Position numbers and translations under genes: made by a program. Under the pieces are notes generated by a model. That model worked only from the letters and a program-made list of their open reading frames with translations. It did not search any database and was not told the DNA's origin. A DNA stretch of 45,580 bases, from assembly GCA_964635325.1 (NCBI GenBank), contig CAZWOL010000021.1, positions 1-45,580 on the forward strand. Reading direction: 5' to 3'. This stretch comes from BOG-1112 sp964635325 (GTDB taxonomy: Bacteria > Bdellovibrionota_B > Oligoflexia > Oligoflexales > Bog-1112). This document shows, in pieces, positions 25,351 to 33,097 of the stretch; positions within the stretch are counted from its first letter, which is position 1, and each line of letters begins with the position of its first letter.

Positions 25351-25712
25351 GAGTGATCATTGTTGATGATTCACGCGCTGTGCATGCCCTTGTTAAGGAC
25401 ATGCTTAAAGATTACACCATCGAATGGCTTGACGCTTACAACGGTCAAGAAGCCGTAGATTTACTGAAGAGTGACACTGCGAAAATTGATTTCGCACTGC
25501 TTGATTGGGAAATGCCCGTGCTCAATGGGATCGAAAGCCTACCGCAAATGAAAGCAGCTAAGCCCGACATGCCCATAGTGATGATGACATCACGTAATGC
25601 GATGTCAGACTTTGCTCAGGCAATTGAAAAGGGGGCTTTAGATTACATAATCAAACCGTTTACGAAAGAAATTATTAATGAACGGCTAAAACAATTAGGT
25701 GTTTTATCATGA
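25347..25712 (+). CDS. CheY-type response regulator
   Basis: A 121-residue lone receiver: D7/D8 acidic pair, phospho-acceptor D53 in LLDWEMPVLNG, T81 in VMMTSR and K103 in YIIKPF. It overlaps the preceding unknown gene and the following cheR by four bases each (ATGA), so translation is coupled. It is a probable phosphorylation target of the upstream CheA proteins. It differs in detail from the divergent CheY at 14166, so the two may have different outputs or one may act as a phosphate sink. Confidence 0.93.
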   Translation: MRVIIVDDSRAVHALVKDMLKDYTIEWLDAYNGQEAVDLLKSDTAKIDFALLDWEMPVLNGIESLPQMKAAKPDMPIVMMTSRNAMSDFAQAIEKGALDYIIKPFTKEIINERLKQLGVLS

Positions 25713-26545
25713 CATTAAAAGCAGCACCTGAAATGGTCGTATATTTTGCAAACCTCATCGAAAAAGAGACGGGGATTCATTATAGCGCAACAAATAGTCA
25801 CATGCTGGAAAACCGTATCCGAGATCTCATGGGTCTCCTAAGCTTTAGCAGCATGGATGATTTTTGGAAGGATGTCCAAACTAAGGGCTTGAGTCCTATG
25901 GCTCGCACCATGGTTTTGGATCTAGCAACAAATAATGAAACATCATTTTTCAGAGATATTGAAGTATTTGAATTCTTTCGAGATGAATTCCTAGCCAAAT
26001 ACCATACGTCAGGGACTATAGATATATGGTGCGCCGCGAGTAGTACTGGGCAAGAGCCTTACTCACTATCGATGATTTTAAATGAGTTAAAATCTGCTGG
26101 CATCAATCGCACCTACAATATTCTAGCTACGGACTTGAGTGATCGTGTTCTAAAAAAAGCTCAAGAAGGGAAATATACCCAGCTAGAAATTCAACGAGGT
26201 CTTCCAACTCAACTACTCATTAAGTACTTTGAGCAAGAACCTTCTCAGTCAACATTGCCCCAATATTTAGTCAAACCTGAACTGAAAAGAGGTTTGAATT
26301 TTAGGCAACTCAATTTGCTCGACGACTGGCCATCGAAGATAGGTCCATTCGATATAGTCTTCTGTCGCAACGTTTTGATCTACCAAAAGGTTGAGCAAAA
26401 GAAAATTATCATTTCAAACATCAAACGTGTATTGAAACCAAAAGGATTTTTGGTCTTGGGTGGAGCAGAGAGCATTGTCGGCCTATCGGACGACTTTGAA
26501 TTTATGCAATTTGGAAAAGCTTGCGTTTACAGAGCTAAAGGATAG
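25709..26545 (+). CDS. cheR: CheR chemoreceptor methyltransferase
   Basis: A 278-residue SAM-dependent methyltransferase that methylates receptor glutamates. The N-terminal helical domain is followed by NNETSFFRD (substrate-arm arginine), WCAASSTGQEPYSLSM (SAM-binding motif I), ILATDLSDRVLKKAQEGKY (motif II acidic residue) and VFCRNVLIY (motif with CRN). Length is standard and there is no TPR extension, unlike the second CheR in this window. Pairs with CheB at 23292 for adaptation. Confidence 0.95.
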   Translation: MTLKAAPEMVVYFANLIEKETGIHYSATNSHMLENRIRDLMGLLSFSSMDDFWKDVQTKGLSPMARTMVLDLATNNETSFFRDIEVFEFFRDEFLAKYHTSGTIDIWCAASSTGQEPYSLSMILNELKSAGINRTYNILATDLSDRVLKKAQEGKYTQLEIQRGLPTQLLIKYFEQEPSQSTLPQYLVKPELKRGLNFRQLNLLDDWPSKIGPFDIVFCRNVLIYQKVEQKKIIISNIKRVLKPKGFLVLGGAESIVGLSDDFEFMQFGKACVYRAKG

Positions 26546-26554
26546 CTTCTGTAC

Positions 26555-26599
26555 GAAGGACTTGTTTCGAAGTACTATAATTCGAAACAAGACACCTTC
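26555..26599. promoter_or_regulatory. Large imperfect hairpin between cheR and Hpt-REC genes
   Basis: CTTGTTTCGAA (26561-26571) and TTCGAAACAAG (26581-26591) form a perfect 11-bp inverted repeat around a 9-base loop. An outer GAAGG/CCTTC pair (26555-26559 with 26595-26599) extends it across a small internal loop. It is not followed by a T-run, so a simple terminator is unlikely. It could be an operator, an mRNA processing or attenuation element, or a stabiliser of upstream mRNA. Confidence 0.6.
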
Positions 26600-26611
26600 A
26601 CGGGAGAGAGC

Positions 26612-27808
26612 ATGCAAGAAAATGACTTCGAGAAGGAAGTACGCGAAATCTTCCTAACAGAGACGCGCGAGATGCTCGATCGCACGGAAGCCGCTTTTAT
26701 TGCTATTGAAGATAATCCTCAAGACTCTGAAAAAGTTGATGAGATATTTAGAGTACTGCATACCATCAAAGGTTCCGCACACATGTCAGGTTTTAAAGAT
26801 TTGGGTGAATTTGCCCATCTCTTTGAAAATCTACTGAGCTGCATCCGTGACAAGAAACTGGAAATAGATTCGAAGGTTGTCGATCTTCTACTCGCGGGGA
26901 ATGACCTTCTTGGAAAATTTGTCGATGCTCTTTCTCGTGATCACGATGCTGTTGTAGATACGTCAGAACTTAGCGCACGTCTCAGTGAGCAATTGCATAA
27001 GTCCGGCCAAGCTGGGCACACAGATGTCTCTACCCCAGCACAGGTTGAGCTCCAGGCACCACAATCTTCGGACACTTCAACAGTAGAGAATATTCCTCAG
27101 ACTTCGGAGCTATCGACGCCTGTTCGTAAGGAACCAGAGGGTGTAGCTTCAAGCTCTGAAGCAGTTCAAGATTCACAGAAAGCATCCGTCAATGAATCTA
27201 ATTCTCAGCAAGCAGAATCTTCGCTAGCAATGCCTACCCCACATGTAGAAGACGATCGATCAACCATACTTATTGTTGAAGATGAAGTCACCCTGCTTGA
27301 GCTTACAAAAATGATGCTAGATCAGGAGCCATACCGAGTCTTAACTGCGACCAATGGGTTGGAAGCCTTGGAGGTTTTGAAAAAAGAAAAAGTCGATGTG
27401 ATCGTGACCGACCTACGCATGCCAAAAATGGACGGATTGGAGCTACTTCGTGCAATTCGAGCTAGTGGACTTAAAATCCCAGCTATTGTTGCTTCAGGAT
27501 ATTCAGAACGTTCACATCTTGCAGAATTCATAAAATTGGGCGTCTTTGATTTTATTGACAAGCCGTTCCTAGCAGATCGCTTTGTTTTAGCTGTCCGAAA
27601 CGCAACTTCGGAAAAAAGACTCAAAGATTCAATTATTAAGCTATCGAAGATCAATTTCAAAATGTTCGTTTCTTTTCGAAAACGCGAGGCTTTGCGTCTA
27701 ACAAATGCAAAACCTGAGGAAATAAATAAAGAGCTTGAATATATCGAGAATTTTGTAAATGAAGTAGAATCGATATTGAGTGAATTTTTAGTTTCTAACC
27801 CGCATTAA
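26612..27808 (+). CDS. Hpt-receiver phosphotransfer protein
   Basis: A 398-residue protein. The Hpt is at 1-110 with H50 in RVLHTIKGSAHMSGF, similar to CheA P1 domains. A long Ser/Gln/Pro-rich linker (about 130-215) connects it to a receiver (217-335) with D267 in IVTDLRMPKMDG and Lys in FIDKPF. A C-terminal helical tail (about 340-398) follows. It has no kinase core, so it must relay phosphate between partners, for example from CheA proteins. GGGAGAG precedes the ATG. It begins just after the large hairpin, so its expression may be adjusted relative to upstream genes. Confidence 0.88.
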   Translation: MQENDFEKEVREIFLTETREMLDRTEAAFIAIEDNPQDSEKVDEIFRVLHTIKGSAHMSGFKDLGEFAHLFENLLSCIRDKKLEIDSKVVDLLLAGNDLLGKFVDALSRDHDAVVDTSELSARLSEQLHKSGQAGHTDVSTPAQVELQAPQSSDTSTVENIPQTSELSTPVRKEPEGVASSSEAVQDSQKASVNESNSQQAESSLAMPTPHVEDDRSTILIVEDEVTLLELTKMMLDQEPYRVLTATNGLEALEVLKKEKVDVIVTDLRMPKMDGLELLRAIRASGLKIPAIVASGYSERSHLAEFIKLGVFDFIDKPFLADRFVLAVRNATSEKRLKDSIIKLSKINFKMFVSFRKREALRLTNAKPEEINKELEYIENFVNEVESILSEFLVSNPH

Positions 27809-27843
27809 ACAGATACAGGTTCGACTTAATTAAAGGTGCCTTT

Positions 27844-28710
27844 ATGCCGAATTTTAGTTCTGAAGAAGTACAAAATGCCACGATTATCCATTGCACTGTC
27901 CATTTAAATGATAAAATCGGTCCTGAATTTGTACCCATACTTAAAGAAGCAGTCGAAAAAGCTGCCGCTATTGATAACTACCCAGTTATCTTGGATATGA
28001 AGTCTTCGAGCTGTGAAAAAAGTTTCTTTCGAATTTTGACTCCGGTTATCATGGAAGCTCGCAAGAAACACCCAAATGCCCACTGGATAAAACGAGTTTT
28101 TGCGATTCATGTTGTTCGTGAGTGTGCAATGTTTATCAAAGACAATGCTATGGATGGAATTATCGAGGTGCTACCAAACTTAGAGGCCGTCCGCGCCAAA
28201 ATGCAACTTACCGAAAAAAAACCAAAAAGCACTGGTGTAGATGTCGCTTTCATCAACCCATTCTTGGAAGCTACTGTAAAAACTTTCAAGGTGCAGTGTT
28301 CCACAGATTGCAAGGGTGGTAAACCTGTCATCAAAAGTAAGGCTTTTGAACTCCCCATTAATATTGCAGCAGTGATTGGGATCACCAGCAAAGCCTTTTC
28401 CGGGTCTATTGCGATTTGCTTTCCCGAAAAAACATTCTTGAAAATCATGGGTAACATGCTTAGTGAAACCTATACAGAGGTTACACAAGACATCGAAGAT
28501 GGAGCTGGTGAGCTACTGAACATTATCTTTGGTCAGGCAAAGATTGTTCTCAATGAAAAAGGTTATTCGATAGAAAAAGCGATTCCAACGATTATTCGTG
28601 GCAAAGAGCTCAGTGTCAGTCAAATGACGACAAACCCTGTGATCACAATTCCATTTGAATCCAATGCTGGCAATTTTTCTATTGAAATTGCCCGTGAAGG
28701 TGCAATGTAA
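27844..28710 (+). CDS. cheX: STAS-CheX fusion (CheY-P phosphatase type)
   Basis: A 288-residue protein. The N-terminal 120 residues have a STAS-like alternation (YPVILDMKSSSCEKSFFRIL, then KRVFAIHVV) but lack the usual D-S-x-G phosphorylation motif. The C-terminal domain (about 130-288) is CheX/CheC-like, with the phosphatase motif DGAGELLNIIFGQAK carrying the E223 and N226 pair that positions water for CheY-P hydrolysis. It should dephosphorylate one or more of the receivers here and end the signal. It is the last gene of module 1. Confidence 0.82.
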   Translation: MPNFSSEEVQNATIIHCTVHLNDKIGPEFVPILKEAVEKAAAIDNYPVILDMKSSSCEKSFFRILTPVIMEARKKHPNAHWIKRVFAIHVVRECAMFIKDNAMDGIIEVLPNLEAVRAKMQLTEKKPKSTGVDVAFINPFLEATVKTFKVQCSTDCKGGKPVIKSKAFELPINIAAVIGITSKAFSGSIAICFPEKTFLKIMGNMLSETYTEVTQDIEDGAGELLNIIFGQAKIVLNEKGYSIEKAIPTIIRGKELSVSQMTTNPVITIPFESNAGNFSIEIAREGAM

Positions 28711-28935
28711 GCCTTTCTACTGAGGTCTCTGCCAGCACTCCATTTCTAACAAAGATCGCTTCCTATATAACAAACTCACCTTGTGAACTAGAACAGCAAT
28801 TTTTGCCCACAGCTTCAAAACTTGTCTTCAGCGATAATATTGAGGTCTAGCTTAATTATTTTGCAAGACGCTACCTATGAACTTGATTCATGAGCAAAAT
28901 AAGAAAATTCTCAATATGTTGTTAGGCGTAAAGGT
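28711..28935. other. Intergenic region between the two chemosensory modules
   Basis: 225 bases without a credible gene. AT-rich, with no convincing terminator hairpin and no clear -10/-35 pair by eye. It separates module 1 from the Wsp-like module 2 and probably contains the promoter of the latter. Confidence 0.5.
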
Positions 28936-29388
28936 TTGAAATTGACTCACTTCTTATCGTTTACAGTTGGTATATACACCTGTGTCATGCGGGCGTCGGA
29001 GATTGAACGTGTCGTACGTGTTGTTAGTCTATTACCCTTACCCCAAGCTGATCTAGTAGTGTTGGGAATGATTAATATTCATGGGAAATTAAGCACTGTA
29101 TTTGACCTACGCAGACTTTTCATAAGTGAAAATAGACCATCAAAGCTGAGTGATCATATTGTAATGACCCATAAAGAAGGTAAAAACAAAGGATTTCTTG
29201 TCGAAAGCATTCTAGGAATTAGCAAACGTGAAGAATCCGATCTGGTTCCATTAGAAGAAATTTTGCCTAGTTACAGCAACTACATAGGAATGAGTGCCTT
29301 TAGAGATGGGGCAATTTTTTTAACAGATCCAGAGAATTGCTTGTCCCAATGGCAGAATCAAAAGTCAAAAACACAGAGTTTTCGATGA
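28936..29388 (+). CDS. CheW-like coupling protein (first of module 2)
   Basis: A 150-residue CheW domain: FTVGIYTCVMRASEIERVVR, then LVVLGMINIHGKLSTVFDLRR (variant of the inlRG...iDlr hallmark) and FLVESILGI. The start is uncertain: a TTG with AAGG directly before it is used, since the first in-frame ATG (28987) would remove the first strand. It overlaps the CheR-TPR gene by four bases. In Wsp systems two CheW proteins flank the CheR; this is the first of that pair. Confidence 0.82.
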   Translation: MKLTHFLSFTVGIYTCVMRASEIERVVRVVSLLPLPQADLVVLGMINIHGKLSTVFDLRRLFISENRPSKLSDHIVMTHKEGKNKGFLVESILGISKREESDLVPLEEILPSYSNYIGMSAFRDGAIFLTDPENCLSQWQNQKSKTQSFR

Positions 29389-30851
29389 GTCCAGAACTGC
29401 TACAGCTAGATAGTATTGTTCTTGAACAACTTAAGCTCATTCTTTTAAAGAAAACTGGGCTCTACTACCCTCCTGAGCGTTCACATGAATTGCAAAGAAT
29501 AGTCCAAATGCTGATTCAAGACAAACATATAGATCCGCAGACTTTTGTGCAAAATCTTCTCAACCATGATGAGCAAAGCTGGGGAACATTCATTAACGAA
29601 TTGACCGTTAGAGAAACCTATTTTTATCGCGATTCTTATGTTTTTCAGGTTCTTGAATCAACAGTATTACCTGCAATCATTGACAGCAAGCGATCACAGA
29701 AACGTCTACGTTTTTGGAGTGCCGGATGCTGTACAGGTGAAGAAGCCTACTCTTTAGCGATTGCACTTTTCCGCGTACTAGCCGATCTGCAAGAGTGGGA
29801 TATAAAGATATTTGCTACGGATATCAATCCTCAATTTCTGAGCCTTGCGCGTGAAGCCCGCTACAGAGAATGGTCGTTTCGTGGTCAACTCCCTTGGTCA
29901 CGTCATATGTTTTTTGAAAAATCAGGAGACACCTTTGTCCTACGACCTGAAATCAAATCTCTTGTTCAATGCGAATATTTTAATATTATGGAATTAGATA
30001 CGCAAATTGGTGTGCTTGGATGCCAAGCCTTTGATCTTATATTATGTCGCAATGTCTTTATCTATTTTGATCGCAAATCAATCCATAAAACATTAAATAA
30101 GTTTCTTAAAATCATTTCTCCTGAAGGATTTTTCATCACTGGACTTTCCGAGGGATCTAGCTCATCTTTAAAATCCTTTCGCGAGCATAAAGTCGGTGAT
30201 GTTGTTTTTTATTCGAAAGGACGTGAATTAACTATCCATACACCACTCGATTGGCATAGCACAAATTTAGCAAATGAAAATGATATATTCAATATCTTGA
30301 ATGAAGACATCACTTCAATTGATTCCACTGAACCAGTCGAAGACTACACTTTAGCAGTCCAAAGCTATCACATGAAGAATTATTCAGACGCAGAACGCAT
30401 CGCCAAAAAACATCTGCATGGCCCCCATGCACTAGAAGCACAATTGTTGCTAGCCAATTTGTATTTAGACCGACGTGAAATGGTACGAGCTCGTGCATAT
30501 TGCAACTTAGTAATTCATTCAGACAAATTAAATGCTGAAGCATACTACATTCTTGCTCTCATACAGATGGATTCTGGAGAAAATGCGGAACATACTCTTA
30601 AAAAGGCCATTTTTATCGATTCACGATTTGTTATGGCTTATGTTCTCCTCGGTCAAACACTGGCAAAACATGGAAAGGAAAAAGAATCTTCAAGAACAAT
30701 TAAACACGCTCTTGGGCTACTTTATTCAGAAAATAAAGAGAAGATTATCCCTCATTCAGATGGTACGAATGCGCACCAGTTGGCATCTATGCTAGAAACC
30801 CAACTTGATCTTAGCAACGGGAAAGGTTCAAATGAACGAACGCGAACTTAA
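29385..30851 (+). CDS. CheR methyltransferase with C-terminal TPR repeats (WspC-like)
   Basis: 488 residues from the ATG at 29385, which overlaps the previous stop as ATGA; in-frame starts at 29337 and 29349 are possible. The CheR part (1-about 270) shows TVRETYFYRD, FWSAGCCTGEEAYSLAI, FATDINPQFLSLAREARY and ILCRNVFIYFD. The C-terminal part (about 330-470) has TPR-like helical pairs (YHMKNYSDAERIAKKHL, ALEAQLLLANLYLDRREM, AEAYYILALIQMDSGENAE, VMAYVLLGQTLAKHGKEKES). CheR-TPR fusions are typical of Wsp/ACF-type systems, where the TPR recognises receptor or partner proteins. It methylates the CHASE3-type receptor encoded two genes downstream, by inference. Confidence 0.9.
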   Translation: MSPELLQLDSIVLEQLKLILLKKTGLYYPPERSHELQRIVQMLIQDKHIDPQTFVQNLLNHDEQSWGTFINELTVRETYFYRDSYVFQVLESTVLPAIIDSKRSQKRLRFWSAGCCTGEEAYSLAIALFRVLADLQEWDIKIFATDINPQFLSLAREARYREWSFRGQLPWSRHMFFEKSGDTFVLRPEIKSLVQCEYFNIMELDTQIGVLGCQAFDLILCRNVFIYFDRKSIHKTLNKFLKIISPEGFFITGLSEGSSSSLKSFREHKVGDVVFYSKGRELTIHTPLDWHSTNLANENDIFNILNEDITSIDSTEPVEDYTLAVQSYHMKNYSDAERIAKKHLHGPHALEAQLLLANLYLDRREMVRARAYCNLVIHSDKLNAEAYYILALIQMDSGENAEHTLKKAIFIDSRFVMAYVLLGQTLAKHGKEKESSRTIKHALGLLYSENKEKIIPHSDGTNAHQLASMLETQLDLSNGKGSNERTRT

Positions 30852-31335
30852 AATTTTAGCGGATCGCGCACGCCGCCTAGCTCTTCCTCCTCAAGTAGTA
30901 GAAGATGAAAGCTCATTGATGAAAATTGTATCTTTTTCTCTCGGAACAGAGCGCTATGCTATTGAAGCAAGCTATGTACGAGAAATCTGTCTGCTCAAAG
31001 AATATACGTCTCTACCCTCAACACCAATTTATGTGTTTGGCGTAATGAACTTGCGAGGGGAGATCATTCCGATTGTAGATTTGCGTAGAATTTTAGATCT
31101 TCCAATTGAGAACCCGCGGCTAAATTTTCAGATTATTCTCCGCGACAAAGATCAGCAGCTTGCTATTCTTGCAGAAACAATCATTGGCTTACGCTCCATA
31201 AAATCTAAAGATCTAACGCACTCTCTTGCAACACTCACTGGAGTACGTCGAGAGTTTCTGAATGGAATTACTTTTGATCAAATCAGTCTATTGAATGTTG
31301 ATAGGATTTTGAAAACAAATCTATTGACTGCATAG
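30832..31335 (+). CDS. CheW-like coupling protein (second of module 2)
   Basis: 167 residues from the ATG at 30832, preceded by GGGAAAGG; it overlaps the end of the CheR-TPR gene by 20 bases. After a charged N-terminal helix (NERELKILADRARRLA, as in WspD-type CheW proteins) comes the CheW domain: FSLGTERYAIEASYVREI and FGVMNLRGEIIPIVDLRR. It sits directly before the receptor gene, so it is expected to couple that receptor to the CheA at 33098. Confidence 0.92.
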   Translation: MNERELKILADRARRLALPPQVVEDESSLMKIVSFSLGTERYAIEASYVREICLLKEYTSLPSTPIYVFGVMNLRGEIIPIVDLRRILDLPIENPRLNFQIILRDKDQQLAILAETIIGLRSIKSKDLTHSLATLTGVRREFLNGITFDQISLLNVDRILKTNLLTA

Positions 31336-31354
31336 TTTTCTGGAGGGAATACAG

Positions 31355-33082
31355 ATGAAGTTGACTATAGGGAAAAAATTGTTAGGCATGTTCAGCAGTG
31401 CTATTTTCTGTGTTGGAATGGTGTCTATTGCAGCCTACCACAAAACATCGGTCATGGTCGAGACCGCTGATTGGATCAATCATACTTATATTGTTCTAGG
31501 AACCGTTGAAGAGATACTTGCTCTAACAACAGATGCAGAATCAGGAGCCCGAGGTTATGTCATAACAGGTAATGAACATTACTTAGAGCCTTACGATGAT
31601 AGCATCTATAAAATCGAAGGAAAACTAGCACAGCTCAAGACCCTCATATCTGATAATCCAACTCAAATACAAAACGCTGAGAATCTCAGTGAATTATTAA
31701 AAAAGAAGAACACTCTTCTTAAAGAGGCTGTAAGCAGTCGACGAGGCCAATCATTTGACGCAGCTCGTTCTGTTATCATAACGGATCGCGGCCGATCTGT
31801 TATGGATGATATTCGCAAAACCATCAGAGAAATGAAGAACTACGAACATGTTTTACTGAGAGAGCGTGATGCAGCAAATCGAACTAAAGCGAATGATACT
31901 AAAAATACACTTATCTTTAGCCTACTACTCAGTCTTTTTTTGATTCTCATATTCGCCTGGGTCATTGCAAAACATATATCAGACCCTCTCGATGAGATCT
32001 CACGTTTAGCAGACCAGATGGCGACCGGTGCAATTGCTGTAAAAGTTCCGCATCTTGATCGGCTCGATGAAGTCGGAACCCTTGCCAGATCTTTTGACAA
32101 AATGGTCAAATACTTCGAATCGATGGCTAAAGATCTTGCTGAGATTTCTAAACGAGACCTTACTGTAAAGGTACGAGTTGAGTCGGAAGTAGATGTGATC
32201 GGAAATAGTTTAGTAAATATGGTTAGCAAATTGAGATCCGTCGTAACTGAAATTCGTGAAGGTGCCTCCGTGTTGGGAAGCTCTTCTAGTGAGATTCTTG
32301 CTGTTGTTACTCAGGTCGCAGCTGGAGCCATCGAGACAGCATCTGCAATCAATGAAACAACCGCAACGGTTGAGCAGGTCAAGCAAACAGCACAGATATC
32401 TAACCAAAGAGCAAAAGGTGTTTCCGAGCACTCTAAGCTTGCAGCAGAAATTTCACAAAATGGAAAGCGTGCCGTAGAGTCTACTATCGAAGGGATGAGT
32501 CAAATTAAGAACAAAATGGAACTAATCACTGAAAATATCATGAAGTTAAGCGAACGCAGTCAAACTATCGGTGAAATCATTTCATCCGTCAATGATCTTG
32601 CAGAGCAATCTAATCTTCTTGCTGTCAACGCTTCAATTGAAGCCGCTCGAGCTGGAGAGCAAGGTCGAGGTTTTATGGTCGTTGCCCAAGAGGTGAAAAT
32701 TCTTGCGGATCAGTCCAAGCAGGCAACAGCACAAGTTCGAAGCATCTTGAGTGAAATTCAAAAAGCGACCAGTTCTGCAGTATTAGCAGCTGAACAGGGA
32801 GCAAAAGCTGTGGAGAGCGGAATGATGCAAGCTGATGAATCTGGTCGCTCAATTTTGGCATTAAATGAAAAAGTTTTGCAGGCCGCACAGGCTGCCTTGC
32901 AAATTGCAAATTCAAGCGATCAGCAGGTATCAGGAGTTACACAAGTCGCAACAGCGATGGAAAATATACGACAAGCCAGTAACCATAACGTACAAGGTAC
33001 GAAGCAGGTTGAGATTGCAGCACAAAATCTGAATAAAGTTGGCCTCAACCTCAGATCCCTTGTCGAGCAATTCACCCTTTAA
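31355..33082 (+). CDS. Transmembrane chemoreceptor with CHASE3-type sensor (WspA-like)
   Basis: A 575-residue receptor. One transmembrane helix is at about 9-27 and a second at 185-205, enclosing a periplasmic CHASE3-like four-helix domain (hallmark AESGARGYVITGNEHYL, 61-77). A HAMP domain follows (about 206-260, VIAKHISDPLDEISRLADQMA), then the cytoplasmic signalling hairpin with tip NLLAVNASIEAARAGEQGRGF. There is no C-terminal CheR-binding pentapeptide. A GGAGGG ribosome site precedes the ATG. It is the dedicated sensor of module 2. Confidence 0.94.
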   Translation: MKLTIGKKLLGMFSSAIFCVGMVSIAAYHKTSVMVETADWINHTYIVLGTVEEILALTTDAESGARGYVITGNEHYLEPYDDSIYKIEGKLAQLKTLISDNPTQIQNAENLSELLKKKNTLLKEAVSSRRGQSFDAARSVIITDRGRSVMDDIRKTIREMKNYEHVLLRERDAANRTKANDTKNTLIFSLLLSLFLILIFAWVIAKHISDPLDEISRLADQMATGAIAVKVPHLDRLDEVGTLARSFDKMVKYFESMAKDLAEISKRDLTVKVRVESEVDVIGNSLVNMVSKLRSVVTEIREGASVLGSSSSEILAVVTQVAAGAIETASAINETTATVEQVKQTAQISNQRAKGVSEHSKLAAEISQNGKRAVESTIEGMSQIKNKMELITENIMKLSERSQTIGEIISSVNDLAEQSNLLAVNASIEAARAGEQGRGFMVVAQEVKILADQSKQATAQVRSILSEIQKATSSAVLAAEQGAKAVESGMMQADESGRSILALNEKVLQAAQAALQIANSSDQQVSGVTQVATAMENIRQASNHNVQGTKQVEIAAQNLNKVGLNLRSLVEQFTL

Positions 33083-33097
33083 TATGAGTAGCAGACA

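Noticed and set aside
26561..26591. Inverted repeat as an intrinsic terminator
   Set aside because: No T-tract follows either arm and the next gene continues on the same strand with a clear ribosome site; kept as a regulatory candidate instead.
28711..28935. Possible small RNA gene between the two chemosensory modules
   Set aside because: No promoter-terminator pair or strong secondary structure is visible by eye.
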